NCBI GenBank assembly: GCA_947497895.1
Contig: CANMIL010000001.1
Coordinates: forward strand, 806,001-870,000
DNA length: 64,000 bases
Source of the DNA: an uncultured Tenacibaculum sp.
Lineage (GTDB): Bacteria; Bacteroidota; Bacteroidia; Flavobacteriales; Flavobacteriaceae
Reading direction: 5' to 3'
Position 1 is the first letter of the stretch; every line of letters begins with the position of its first letter. A program made the translations under genes and the position numbers. Shown here in pieces: positions 37,258-46,451 of this stretch. The notes below the pieces were generated by a model. It was not told the origin of the DNA. It did not search any database and saw only the letters and a program-made list of their open reading frames with translations.

Positions 37258-40200
37258 CTATTCAGCTTTTACAAATCTTCCTTCGTATTTCACTTGTCCA
37301 TAATGAACTACATAGAAATACAATCCTTTTCTTAAAGAACTAACATTGTATGTTATGCTTCCATTATTAGAGCTAGCATTCGAATTTATTACTTGTACAC
37401 CACTGATATCATAAATCTCTATTTGAACATTCATATTTCTAGCTGTAGAACTAGATTCTTGAGTATTCAAAAGAGTTAAATTATCTATTACGGGATTTGG
37501 ATATACCTCTAAACTGTTACCTACAACTGGAGCTGAACATGTTCCTACTTTTGTCCAAGCAAGTTCCCAGTGCATTCCTGTTCCTGGAGCATAAGCCCAA
37601 CCAGAAGCAGATGAACACCATCCTGCTACTTTACAGTTATATTTCGCTCCAGCATTTTGAACCTCTTGATTTAATTGATATGAAGTTCCTGCAACATATT
37701 GTGTTACACCAGCACAACTTCCACCAGTAGAATCTGATTTTACTGTTACCATTACGCTTCCTGAAGTTGTTGATGCTCCTTTATCATCAGTTGCTTTTGC
37801 TGTTAAGTTATAGTCTCCTTCTGGAGCATTCGCTATGCTATAAGTATATGGAGCTGTTGAATCTTCTCCTAATTTAGCTGTTCCATTAAAGAACTCTACT
37901 TTTGCCACAGTTCCATCAGCATCTGAAGCACTTACGGCGATATTGATAGTAGCACCGTTATCAAGAGTTGTTCCAGTAACTGGAGAATCTATTTTCACCT
38001 TTGGAGGCATATTAGATCCTGTTCCTCCACATGGACCAATTTCTTCCCATACTGCCCAAGGACCAGAATTATCAGCTGGGTTTTGGTTACGAGACCACCA
38101 TCTATTTCTATAGTGAATATTGTTATATTTTACATCTGTTCCAGTAGAATAAGCTACTGATGGCGACCATACTGGATAACTATCACATGGTCCCGTTGTA
38201 CTTGGAGTTACATCTATTTCTACAGCAGTAGAAGTAGTTGAAGCACCTAAATCATCAGTTGCTTTCGCAGTAAATGAATGCTTACCAACAGTTAATCCAC
38301 TTACCACAAAATTGTATGGTGAAGTACTTGACTCACCTAATTTTGTTGCCCCTTTGAAGAATTCAACTTTCGCAATGGTACCATCTGCATCTGTAGCGCT
38401 TGCTTCAATTGTAACATCTACTCCTTCATCAAAAGAAGCTCCATTAGCTGGTGAAGTAATTGAAACTTCTGGTGCTACATTTTGTGTTCCGTCTTTAACG
38501 GTTACTTTTACTAAACTAGAAGTAGTTGAAGCTCCATCATTATCAGTTGCTTTGGCTGTTAAATCAAAAATACCTACTTGCGCATTTGCAATTACATAAG
38601 AATAAGGACTTGTTGCATCCTCACCTAACTTAGTTGCTCCATTAAAGAATTCAACTTTTGTTACTGTTCCATTGCTATCCGCAGCATTAGCCTTTACAGT
38701 AATAGAATCTCCCACTTGGAAAACTGCATTGTTTAAAGGATCAGTAATGCTTACTGTTGGAGCTACATTTCCTCCTCCGTTTCCGTTAGCGAAAACTTCG
38801 TTTATTTTATTAATTAATGGCGATTTAACATTTGACCATTTTTTAAGTTTTGTTCCATATGAAGTAACACTTCCTCCAAATTCAAGATCTCCGTAAACAG
38901 TCCAAACAATAGTTCCTCCTAATGAGTTATCGTTAATAAACTGTGCTTTAATCGCAATTGACTCCTCGTCATCATAGCTCAAGAAATAATTACCTTTTAC
39001 TAAATAAGGAACTTTTGCTTCATTATCCCATTTTCTAGTCCATCCGCTATTAGGAGATAATGCTTTTTGCTTAATAAAGTAGTAATTTGGTGTACCATCA
39101 TACACATCCTTTTTCCAATTAGTGTAATCTGCAGCTGTTAAGATAGGTCCGTCAGGTTGTACTGTTTCATTACGTTTTACTGTTTTAACATTTAAATCAG
39201 CAGGTCCATCAGTAACAACTCCTCTACCATAAAATGGAGCTCCCATACAAATTTTGCTTTTTGGCACTCCTAATTCATTTAACTTTTGTAAAGTTGATTG
39301 CCAGTTGAAAAATGGTACTTCAGCATCAGTGTAAGGATAAATTGGAGCATTGTGCCCTGCTTTATTTGACCATCCTCCATTGAAATCGTAAGTCATCATG
39401 TTAAAATAATCCATAGAGTTTACTAAACGACTCCAGTTGAATCCATCTAATTTTCTTGGATCAGCAGAAAAACAAGAAGTAATTAATTTATCAGGACCAA
39501 TCGCTGTTCTGATTTCCTCTACTAAAGTTTGAAAGTTTGCAAAATCAGCAGGAGTTCCTGTAAAATTCATTCCAGAATAAGGCCCTGGATATTCCCAGTC
39601 AAGGTCGATTCCATCAAAACCTGTAGCAATTAACTTTTTACAGTCTTCAATAAATCTTGCTCTTTTTACAGGATCAGCTGCCATTTCAGGGAAATGCTTA
39701 CACATACTCCATCCACCAATTGAAGCCATTACTTTAACTCCATTTTGATGAGCTAACTCCAATAAACCTGGAGCTCCAGTTTCCTTGTGTAATGGTAATG
39801 GTAAACCTCCGCTTAATCCCCAAGTAGGTTGCGTCCATGATGTTCCATTAACCGCTACTTGGAATCCTTGAGCTTCTGCTCTTCTTTTTGCCTCTTCATT
39901 TATGAATTGAAGTGGTTCAATTTCTCCAAATAGGATGTGCATATCCCAGCTACTGTAAATATCTTTGAAAAAGATATCGTTAGGTTCCTGTGAAACACCA
40001 TCTTTATAAATGCTTTTATTTCGATGGTCTCCACTATGCAATGATCCGTCTTTAGCTACACCAAAGAACGAATAGTTCAAAATAGTGTACTTAGAGTAAT
40101 CAATGTTTAAATGAGTTAGAGCTCCTGCACCAGGCACACCTGCTCTGTTGTTTTTCCAAGCATCCCAATTGGTTATATAACCAATTACCTGCTTTTGATG

Positions 40201-40308
40201 GTTTGCAGTGGTGGCATTTCCACCAGTGTTGACTTGCGCGTACAAACACGCCGTTAGGAAAAAGAACGCCATAAACATCCTTTTCCTGATAAGTAAGAAG
40301 GGTTTCAT
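37258..40308 (-). CDS. T9SS-secreted GH18 chitinase, multidomain
   Basis: A 1016-residue extracellular endochitinase. SP at 1-25 (CLYAQ). The GH18 barrel spans about 38-500 with SIGGW (196-200) and the catalytic DGIDLDWE (232-239), Glu239 being the acid; the chitinase insertion and the last barrel strand (GGTIVWTVYGD) are present. Three Ig-like repeats (about 515-610, 615-705, 770-855) share the motif TVTKVEFFNGATKLGEDATS. Two CBM5/12-like chitin-binding modules are interleaved (WSPSVAYSTGTDVKYNNIHY; YVAGTSYQLNQEVQNAGAKY). The C terminus is a T9SS type A sorting domain (LEVYPNPVIDNLTLLNTQ to GRFVKAE). It is monocistronic and allows growth on chitin. Confidence 0.97.
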   Translation of the reverse strand: MKPFLLIRKRMFMAFFFLTACLYAQVNTGGNATTANHQKQVIGYITNWDAWKNNRAGVPGAGALTHLNIDYSKYTILNYSFFGVAKDGSLHSGDHRNKSIYKDGVSQEPNDIFFKDIYSSWDMHILFGEIEPLQFINEEAKRRAEAQGFQVAVNGTSWTQPTWGLSGGLPLPLHKETGAPGLLELAHQNGVKVMASIGGWSMCKHFPEMAADPVKRARFIEDCKKLIATGFDGIDLDWEYPGPYSGMNFTGTPADFANFQTLVEEIRTAIGPDKLITSCFSADPRKLDGFNWSRLVNSMDYFNMMTYDFNGGWSNKAGHNAPIYPYTDAEVPFFNWQSTLQKLNELGVPKSKICMGAPFYGRGVVTDGPADLNVKTVKRNETVQPDGPILTAADYTNWKKDVYDGTPNYYFIKQKALSPNSGWTRKWDNEAKVPYLVKGNYFLSYDDEESIAIKAQFINDNSLGGTIVWTVYGDLEFGGSVTSYGTKLKKWSNVKSPLINKINEVFANGNGGGNVAPTVSITDPLNNAVFQVGDSITVKANAADSNGTVTKVEFFNGATKLGEDATSPYSYVIANAQVGIFDLTAKATDNDGASTTSSLVKVTVKDGTQNVAPEVSITSPANGASFDEGVDVTIEASATDADGTIAKVEFFKGATKLGESSTSPYNFVVSGLTVGKHSFTAKATDDLGASTTSTAVEIDVTPSTTGPCDSYPVWSPSVAYSTGTDVKYNNIHYRNRWWSRNQNPADNSGPWAVWEEIGPCGGTGSNMPPKVKIDSPVTGTTLDNGATINIAVSASDADGTVAKVEFFNGTAKLGEDSTAPYTYSIANAPEGDYNLTAKATDDKGASTTSGSVMVTVKSDSTGGSCAGVTQYVAGTSYQLNQEVQNAGAKYNCKVAGWCSSASGWAYAPGTGMHWELAWTKVGTCSAPVVGNSLEVYPNPVIDNLTLLNTQESSSTARNMNVQIEIYDISGVQVINSNASSNNGSITYNVSSLRKGLYFYVVHYGQVKYEGRFVKAE

Positions 40309-40489
40309 AAATATATAATTTAGTTGATTATGAAATTCCTAATTATTGGATGAGCCTTAAAAAAAAATCGACAAACAACATAAAATTAACAACCTAAGAC
40401 AGGCTTTTAGGCATGAAGGTTAATCTCTGTTAATGAAGTTGTTTTAAGCACTGAAATTGTAAAAACAGTAGGCAAATAAAGGGCTAAGA

Positions 40490-41119
40490 CTATTTATTGA
40501 ATGAAGTAAAGATATCTCCTTTAATTTTTGGTAATTCGTATTTTTTTATCACTGAAATAGTTCTAATAATAATGATTACCACCGCGGAAATTACAAACTG
40601 TAAATTGTCATTTATTTCAATATTTTCAAGAAGTAAATAGGTAATTCCACCAGAAAGACATGCAGAAGCATATATCTCCTTTTTAAAGATCAAAGGGACT
40701 TTTTTTGTCAATACATCTCTAATGACTCCCCCAAAAACGGCTGACACCATTCCCATGACTAAAGCCAAAAAAGGATGTAAATTAAAAGCTAATCCTTTTT
40801 GAAGTCCAAGCAAGGTAAAAACACTAATCCCGATAGTATCGAATAAAAACATGGTTTTACGCAAGGGAGCTATTTTCGATTTAAATAAAAATGTAAAGAC
40901 TACCGCCGATAAAATTGTCCAGATATAATTAATATCTCCCATCCAGTTTATAGGATGTGCATTAATTAAAACATCTCTAAGCATTCCCCCTCCGACGGCC
41001 GTAACAAATGCAATTATAACCACACCAAAAACATCAAATTCTTTTTTAATAGCAACCAAAGCGCCACTAATTGCAAAAGCAAAGGTTCCAATGATATCGA
41101 TGGTGTAAATTATATTCAT
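40490..41119 (-). CDS. TRIC-type / UPF0126 family membrane protein
   Basis: A 209-residue inner-membrane protein with about seven hydrophobic helices in two repeats, each with the family motif: AVGGGMLRDVL in the first half and VFGGVIRDVLT in the second. This is the UPF0126/TRIC (trimeric intracellular cation channel) family, whose bacterial members include potassium-permeable channels and the glycine transporter YicG. Substrate cannot be chosen from sequence. Its ATG lies one base past the stop of the DEAD-box helicase gene upstream, so the two are co-transcribed. Confidence 0.9.
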   Translation of the reverse strand: MNIIYTIDIIGTFAFAISGALVAIKKEFDVFGVVIIAFVTAVGGGMLRDVLINAHPINWMGDINYIWTILSAVVFTFLFKSKIAPLRKTMFLFDTIGISVFTLLGLQKGLAFNLHPFLALVMGMVSAVFGGVIRDVLTKKVPLIFKKEIYASACLSGGITYLLLENIEINDNLQFVISAVVIIIIRTISVIKKYELPKIKGDIFTSFNK

Positions 41120-41120
41120 C

Positions 41121-42239
41121 TTATATTGAAATTTCCGAAACTCTTATTTGTAGTAATCGTTCTATTTCTCTAATGCGCTCTCTTTCATTATTTAGGGTTA
41201 AAACTAATGAAACCCCTCTATTTCCAGCACGAGCTGTTCTTCCACTTCGATGCGTGTAGTACTCCATTTTTTCAGGCAATTGATGATGAATTACAAATCC
41301 TAAGTTCTTTACATCAATACCTCTCGCTGCAACATCTGTAGAGACTAATACTTGTAAGTTTTCATTTTTAAAAGCTCTCATCACTTTATCGCGCTCTTTT
41401 TGTTGCATATCGCCTTCTAAAGCTTCCACAGAAAATCCTTCGGACTTCAGTTCCTTGGCTAACTTTTGAGCTCCTGCTTTGGTTTTCGTGAAAACAATTC
41501 CTCTTTCTGAATTTCTTTTCTCTAGAAATCGAACAATAACATCTAATTTTTCAGGAATCGTGGTTTCAGTAAATTGATGAATAATATTCGCATTTACTAA
41601 AGAGTTTTTATTTACTTCAATTTGCTTGGCCGAAGCAGACATGTATTTTTTAATGATATTTCTTATTTCAGGGGGCATCGTTGCTGAAAACAACCATGTT
41701 TTTCTCTCTCCAGAAGTATATTTTAGAATGCGATTTAACTCTTCTTTAAACCCCATACTAAGCATTTCATCAGCTTCGTCCAGAATTAAAGTTTCTATAT
41801 TTTTTAAATCAACTTCTCCTCTTTCAATTAAATCAATAAGTCTACCAGGAGTCGCTATGACAATATGAGTTGTTCTTTTTAAATTCTTTATTTGACGATC
41901 AATCTTTTCTCCACCAAAAACAGCTTCTAAAAAAATTCTATCATCAACATACTTGGTAAACTTAAAAAGTTGCTTTTTTATTTGCTGAACTAATTCTCTT
42001 GTTGGAGATAAAATTAAAGCTTGTATTGTATTTTTTTTAGCGTTGATTTTATGCAAAACAGGTAAACCATAAGCAGCTGTTTTTCCAGTTCCAGTTTGTG
42101 CCAAACCAATAAAATCAGAATGCTTATTTAACAAATAAGGAATTGTTTCTTCTTGAACTTGAGTTGGGCTCTTTATACCCAATTCATTTAATCCTTTTAT
42201 ATAATCCTTTCGTACTCCTAGTTCTCTAAATGTTGCCAT
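41121..42239 (-). CDS. DEAD-box RNA helicase
   Basis: A compact 372-residue ATP-dependent RNA helicase with little beyond the two RecA domains. Motifs in order: Q-motif region SPTQVQEETIP, Walker A AQTGTGKT (47-54), PTREL, TPGRLID, DEAD (154-157), SAT, then RGIVFTKTK, STDVAARGID and HRSGRTARAG. The C terminus ends shortly after the core, without the basic or RGG tail common in RhlE-like proteins. Such helicases act in ribosome assembly, RNA decay or cold adaptation. A TATCTTTG box at 42259-42266 is a good promoter, separate from the thioesterase gene upstream. Confidence 0.95.
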   Translation of the reverse strand: MATFRELGVRKDYIKGLNELGIKSPTQVQEETIPYLLNKHSDFIGLAQTGTGKTAAYGLPVLHKINAKKNTIQALILSPTRELVQQIKKQLFKFTKYVDDRIFLEAVFGGEKIDRQIKNLKRTTHIVIATPGRLIDLIERGEVDLKNIETLILDEADEMLSMGFKEELNRILKYTSGERKTWLFSATMPPEIRNIIKKYMSASAKQIEVNKNSLVNANIIHQFTETTIPEKLDVIVRFLEKRNSERGIVFTKTKAGAQKLAKELKSEGFSVEALEGDMQQKERDKVMRAFKNENLQVLVSTDVAARGIDVKNLGFVIHHQLPEKMEYYTHRSGRTARAGNRGVSLVLTLNNERERIREIERLLQIRVSEISI

Positions 42240-42258
42240 TCCTTTTTATTTGTGCGCG

Positions 42259-42266
42259 CAAAGATA
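42259..42266 (-). promoter_or_regulatory. Minus-7 promoter box for the DEAD-box helicase
   Basis: TATCTTTG on the minus strand, about 20 bases before the helicase ATG and directly after the thioesterase stop codon. It implies a short leader. Confidence 0.5.
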
Positions 42267-42270
42267 TTGC

Positions 42271-42663
42271 TTATTTTTTGCCTAAAAGTAAATTTGTTAC
42301 TTCTTCCGTAATTCTTTTAGGTTTTCCTGTTTTCGTATCTACCAAACAAAATGTTGTTTGTGCTTTTACAATAACCTGAGAATCTCTGCTGATTTCAACA
42401 TGACGAACAGACTTGACTCCCGCTGTTTTTCCAACCCAAGTTTTAATGGTTACCGTTTCATTTAGTCGTGCTTGAGCTTTGTAATCTATTTCATGACGAA
42501 CAATGAACCAAACATAATCTTCAGGCTCAACTCCTCCTGTAAGTTCTTGCCAATGATCGTTTGCTATATCCTGTATCCATTGCACATATATAACGTTGTT
42601 AACATGATTGTATTCATCTATCTCACTTTTTTGAACTACTTGAGTCTTTTCGTAAACATTCAT
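42271..42663 (-). CDS. Acyl-CoA thioesterase (4HBT hotdog family)
   Basis: A 130-residue hotdog-fold protein of the 4-hydroxybenzoyl-CoA thioesterase type. The N terminus reads SEIDEYNHVNNVIYVQWIQD, where the Asp-x-Tyr-x-His-Val-Asn-Asn motif carries the usual catalytic aspartate position. The rest (VRHEIDYKAQARLNETVTI, VWFIV, FCLVDTKTGKPKRI) fits short-chain YbgC/FadM-like members. It hydrolyses an acyl-CoA thioester; chain length is unknown. Length is normal. The gene is divergent from the MATE pair. Confidence 0.88.
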   Translation of the reverse strand: MNVYEKTQVVQKSEIDEYNHVNNVIYVQWIQDIANDHWQELTGGVEPEDYVWFIVRHEIDYKAQARLNETVTIKTWVGKTAGVKSVRHVEISRDSQVIVKAQTTFCLVDTKTGKPKRITEEVTNLLLGKK

Positions 42664-42773
42664 TTAACAAACTTACAGAAATGATGTTAATTTATACTTA
42701 AAAAGGTCTTACGTATTTGCTTTGTAGGTGATAATAAGGAGATATTGAAAATCCAAACTTTAAATTAACCACC

Positions 42774-44111
42774 GTGATTAACAAATTTGGTATCGAAAAA
42801 ATTAGCTCGTTAGTCCTCAAACAAGCGATCCCTGCTTCTATTGGAATTCTTGCTATGTCTCTTAATATGATTGTGGATACCATTTTTGTAGGAAGATGGA
42901 TTAACCTTTTGGCTATTGGAGCCTTAACCGTGGTTCTTCCTATTGTTTTTCTTGTTTCTTCTGTTGGAATGGGAATTGGTATTGGAGGTAGTTCTATTAT
43001 TTCAAGAGCACTTGGTGAAAAAAATAAGGAAAAAGCCAACTCAATTTTCGAAAATCAATTGTTTTTAACATTGGGTGTATCGATTCTCTTTTTAATAATA
43101 GGGTCTTTGTTTTCTGTAGTGCTACTTCGTTTGTTTGGCGCACAAGATCAAATTGCCGTTTTGGCAAAAGAATACTTCGATATCATTATTTATGGCGTCC
43201 CATTTTTCACTTTTGCAATGATGGGAAATCCTGTTATCCGAGCTTTAGGAAAGCCGAATTATGCTATGTATGCCATCATACTTCCAGCACTGGTCAACAT
43301 TGTTTTGGACATCGTTTTTATCAAGGTCTTTAACCTTGGAATGTATGGAGCTGGTTTAGCAACCACCATATCATTTATCACTAGTGGTGTACTAGTCTCT
43401 TGGTTTTTTATTTCAAAGAAGAATTGTTTGTCCTTGAATTTAAAGCGACCAAGAATTAAAACTTCCGTTATTAAAGAAATTTTATCCTTAGGAAGTATAA
43501 CTTTTATTAGACAAGGAACTATTAGTATTCTAATTATCATTTTAAACTACAGTTTATTTAAATATGGTTGCGCAATTTCAATATCCATTTATGGTATAAT
43601 TAATAGAGTAATGATGTTTGCTTTGTTCCCTGTTTTAGGGGTTACTCAAGGATTTTTGCCTGTAGCTGGCTATAATTACGGGGCTAAAGATGTAAAACGC
43701 GTAAAAGAAACTATTAAAATATCATTATTGTTTGGAACTGGAATTGCTAGTTTAATTTTTATTTTAATTATGCTTTTTCATACAGAATTAATTCAAATAT
43801 TCACTGATGATGAAAGGTTGGTTAAATTGACTTCCAAAGCTTTAATTATAGCTTTTCTAGCTACTCCACTAATTACAATTCAGCTGATTGGTTCCGCATA
43901 TTTTCAAGCCGCAGGTAAAACATTAAAGGCATTGCTTCTCGCATTGTTGAAACAAGGTTTTTTCTTAATTCCATTAGTTTATTTTTTACCCAAAATTTAT
44001 GGAATTAATGGCGTATGGATTTCATTCCCTATTGCTGATATACTATCTGCTTTCGTAACCTTTGTTATTCTAAGAAGGGAAATGAAATTGAATTTAAGTA
44101 ATAATGCTTAA
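42774..44111 (+). CDS. MATE family efflux transporter (copy 1)
   Basis: A 445-residue inner-membrane protein with 12 predicted helices, of the NorM/DinF-like MATE superfamily that exports cationic drugs or metabolites using Na+ or H+. Motifs: AIPASIGILAMSLNMIVDTI in helix 1, GMGIGIGGSSIISRALGEKN in the first loop, MMGNPVIRALGKPNYAM, VAGYNYGAKD, GSAYFQAAGK. The start is GTG at 42774; the next copy also lacks ATG at the equivalent place. A close paralogue lies 163 bases downstream. Drug specificity cannot be inferred. Confidence 0.93.
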   Translation: MINKFGIEKISSLVLKQAIPASIGILAMSLNMIVDTIFVGRWINLLAIGALTVVLPIVFLVSSVGMGIGIGGSSIISRALGEKNKEKANSIFENQLFLTLGVSILFLIIGSLFSVVLLRLFGAQDQIAVLAKEYFDIIIYGVPFFTFAMMGNPVIRALGKPNYAMYAIILPALVNIVLDIVFIKVFNLGMYGAGLATTISFITSGVLVSWFFISKKNCLSLNLKRPRIKTSVIKEILSLGSITFIRQGTISILIIILNYSLFKYGCAISISIYGIINRVMMFALFPVLGVTQGFLPVAGYNYGAKDVKRVKETIKISLLFGTGIASLIFILIMLFHTELIQIFTDDERLVKLTSKALIIAFLATPLITIQLIGSAYFQAAGKTLKALLLALLKQGFFLIPLVYFLPKIYGINGVWISFPIADILSAFVTFVILRREMKLNLSNNA

Positions 44112-44274
44112 ATAACTTTTTGTACAGTTAGATTCACTTAAGGCTAATTACTAATGTTCTTACAATCAAACAGTGATATTTTCGTTCGTTAATTATTCCT
44201 TAAATTAACATTATTTTGATAATTGGTACAAAAAAAACATTGATCTTCGGGGCGAACTAACTAAAGCAGAAATC

Positions 44275-45612
44275 TTGACAAATAAATTTGAAACTGAGAG
44301 CATTAATCGATTATTGCTAAAACAAGCCATTCCAGCAACCGTTGGTATTTTGGTAATGTCGTTGAATATGATTGTTGATACCATTTTTGTAGGAAAATGG
44401 ATTGGTGTACTCGCTATTGCAGCAATTACCGTTGTTTTACCTATTGCCTTTTTAATTTCATCCATTGGAATGGGAATTGGAATGGGTGGAAGCTCCATAA
44501 TCTCAAGAAATTTAGGAGAAAAAAACCATACAAAAGCCTTCCATGTTTTTGGTAATCAAATCAGTTTAACAACAAGTTTATCCATACTTTTTGTCATTCT
44601 TGGAACGTTTTTCAGTGTTCCTTTATTGAAATTATTTGGCGCCAATGGAGATATCATAGAACCAGCCAGAGAATATTTTGATGTCATTATTTATGGAGTA
44701 CCTTTCTTAGCATTTGCCATGATGGGGAATCCTGTGATTCGTGCTCTCGGAAAACCGAATTATGCGATGACAACAATGATTTTACCAGCTATTGTAAACA
44801 TCATTTTAGACATCACTTTTATAAAATTCATGGACCTTGGAATGTACGGAGCGGGATTGGCAACCTCTATATCTTACGGTGTTTGTGGTCTATTCGTTTT
44901 ATGGTTCTTTTTATCAAAACATAATGAACTGAAGATTATTCCTAAATACTTTGTTATTGATCTTCCAATCTTTAAAGAGATTATTGCCCTTGGAGGAGTT
45001 TCAATTGTAAGACAAGGAGTAATTAGTGTTTTAATCATTATTATGAATTATAGCTTATTCAAATACGGAGGTGAAATTTCAATTTCAGTATATGGAATTA
45101 TCAATAGAATAATGATGTTTATATTATCTCCAGTACTTGGAGTTATGCAAGGTTTTTTACCCGTGGCTGGTTTTAATATTGGAGCTAAAAATGCCGATCG
45201 GGTGAGAGAAACTGTAAATAAATCCATCATATTTGGAACAGGTGTGGCTACGGTTATATTTTTAATTATTTTAATGTTCCCTGCTCCGTTAGTAGCAATA
45301 TTTACAAATGATAAAGAATTGTTGGACTTAACTCCTAATGCCTTAGTAATTGCATTTTTAGCAACTCCAGTTATTACTGTACAACTTATTGGTTCCGCCT
45401 ATTTCCAAGCGGCAGGAAAAGCACTTCCAGCCTTAATGCTAACTTTATTAAAGCAAGGGTTTTGTTTAATTCCATTGGTGTACATATTACCTAAATTTTA
45501 TGGGGTAAATGGTGTTTGGATCTCATTTCCATTGGCGGATGTATTGTCAACAATTATCACCTATATTTTTCTTCATAGGGCGCTCAAGTCAGACTTGAAA
45601 TATGAAAATTAA
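44275..45612 (+). CDS. MATE family efflux transporter (copy 2)
   Basis: A 445-residue paralogue of the preceding gene, same length and most motifs identical or nearly so (AIPATVGILVMSLNMIVDTI, GMGIGMGGSSIIS, MMGNPVIRALGKPNYAM, GSAYFQAAGKAL). The two arose by tandem duplication and have since diverged at many positions, so the event is not recent. The start is probably TTG at 44275, giving MTNKF, which aligns with MINKF of copy 1. Downstream lies a TetR-type regulator on the same strand, 60 bases away with its own operator, so transcriptional linkage of the exporters to it is uncertain. Confidence 0.92.
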   Translation: MTNKFETESINRLLLKQAIPATVGILVMSLNMIVDTIFVGKWIGVLAIAAITVVLPIAFLISSIGMGIGMGGSSIISRNLGEKNHTKAFHVFGNQISLTTSLSILFVILGTFFSVPLLKLFGANGDIIEPAREYFDVIIYGVPFLAFAMMGNPVIRALGKPNYAMTTMILPAIVNIILDITFIKFMDLGMYGAGLATSISYGVCGLFVLWFFLSKHNELKIIPKYFVIDLPIFKEIIALGGVSIVRQGVISVLIIIMNYSLFKYGGEISISVYGIINRIMMFILSPVLGVMQGFLPVAGFNIGAKNADRVRETVNKSIIFGTGVATVIFLIILMFPAPLVAIFTNDKELLDLTPNALVIAFLATPVITVQLIGSAYFQAAGKALPALMLTLLKQGFCLIPLVYILPKFYGVNGVWISFPLADVLSTIITYIFLHRALKSDLKYEN

Positions 45613-45645
45613 CAGTTTTTTAGAACTTTGTATCTATATTTTATT

Positions 45646-45653
45646 TACTTTTG
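45646..45653 (+). promoter_or_regulatory. Minus-7 promoter box for the TetR gene
   Basis: TACTTTTG fits the minus-7 consensus, and a TTTG at 45627-45630 is a short-spaced minus-33 candidate. The box overlaps the left arm of the operator at 45650, so bound repressor would block polymerase. Confidence 0.5.
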
Positions 45654-45669
45654 AAACGATCATTTCAAA
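45650..45669 (+). promoter_or_regulatory. TetR-type operator upstream of tetR
   Basis: A 20-base near-palindrome, TTTGAAA - 6 bases (CGATCA) - TTTCAAA, ending three bases before the tetR ATG. Nine of ten pairs match. The same arms and centre recur before the SDR gene at 46414, so it is a probable autoregulatory operator. Confidence 0.75.
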
Positions 45670-45672
45670 TAT

Positions 45673-46248
45673 ATGCCAAAAACAGAAACATTTGATAAAC
45701 AACACGCAATAAACCAAGCAAGAGAGGTTTTTCATAGCAAAAGCTATAATGCTACCTCTATGCAAGATTTAGTAGATGCTACAGGATTAAACCGATCTAG
45801 CATCTACAATTCATTCGGTAGTAAGCACGAGTTATATTTAGAGTGTTTGAAAAGCTACCAGTCTGACTCGAAATGTAGAATTGAAAATATCATTGATAAG
45901 GATAATTGTTCTTTAAAAATTTTGGAGAATATTTTTTCTATGAATATGAATAATTCCAAAGGATGCTTAATTAATAATTGTACTTCTGAAATGGCCAATC
46001 AGGATGATACAATTAAAACCTTCCTAACCAACAATCAAAAAGGAATGACTGGTGTATTTGAAAAAATTGTAAAATCAGGGCAAGAGCAAGGAGCTATTAA
46101 TAAAAACAAATCAGCTCGAGAATATGCCTTGTACTTGCTTGCTACTTTTCAAGGATTAAGTATGGCAAATATATTGGAGAGTGATCGTAAAGAGATAGAA
46201 GGTATTATTAAAACAACCCTATCCGTATTAATACCAAATAAACTCTAA
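45673..46248 (+). CDS. TetR/AcrR family transcriptional regulator
   Basis: A 191-residue one-component repressor. The N-terminal helix-turn-helix is clear (HAINQAREVFHSKSYNATSM then QDLVDATGLNRSSIYNSFGS, about residues 10-48). The C-terminal ligand-binding region (LLATFQGLSMANILESDRKE) resembles the group that regulates nearby short-chain dehydrogenases and reacts to electrophiles or solvents, with cysteines at KGCLINNCTSEMA (about residue 97-104). Identical palindromes in front of itself and of the SDR gene suggest that it represses both. The ligand is unknown. Confidence 0.92.
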   Translation: MPKTETFDKQHAINQAREVFHSKSYNATSMQDLVDATGLNRSSIYNSFGSKHELYLECLKSYQSDSKCRIENIIDKDNCSLKILENIFSMNMNNSKGCLINNCTSEMANQDDTIKTFLTNNQKGMTGVFEKIVKSGQEQGAINKNKSAREYALYLLATFQGLSMANILESDRKEIEGIIKTTLSVLIPNKL

Positions 46249-46413
46249 AATGCGACAAAAATACTTGTTCATTCTTCCTTTTTCTACATTGAAAAAAACT
46301 TCCGTAGCTACAACTATGCAAGTGTTTGTCAGCTTTGAAAAAGAAAAAAGCAACGTCCCATTTTTTATTGCATTTTAAACCCCATTTGGTATAACATAAT
46401 TTTTTTTTAACTC

Positions 46414-46437
46414 TATTTGAAACGATTGTTTCAAATA
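46414..46437 (+). promoter_or_regulatory. TetR-type operator upstream of the SDR gene
   Basis: A 24-base near-perfect palindrome with arms TATTTGAAAC and GTTTCAAATA around GATT; 11 of 12 pairs match. It ends 14 bases before the SDR ATG and shares its core (TTTGAAACGAT, then TTTCAAA) with the operator before tetR. Confidence 0.8.
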
Positions 46438-46451
46438 AAAATAAAATCACA

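Noticed and set aside
42698..43039. Minus-strand ORF of 113 aa overlapping the first MATE gene
   Set aside because: It mirrors the transmembrane codons of the MATE gene; the same shadow appears in the second copy at 44211-44498, as expected from the paralogy.
46250..46378. A 42-codon plus-strand ORF directly after the TetR stop, with a longer minus-strand ORF over the same bases
   Set aside because: No RBS, no recognisable motif and repetitive Phe/Lys composition on either strand; the minus-strand frame runs through the operator and into the SDR gene. I treat it as spacer, though a decayed fragment cannot be excluded.
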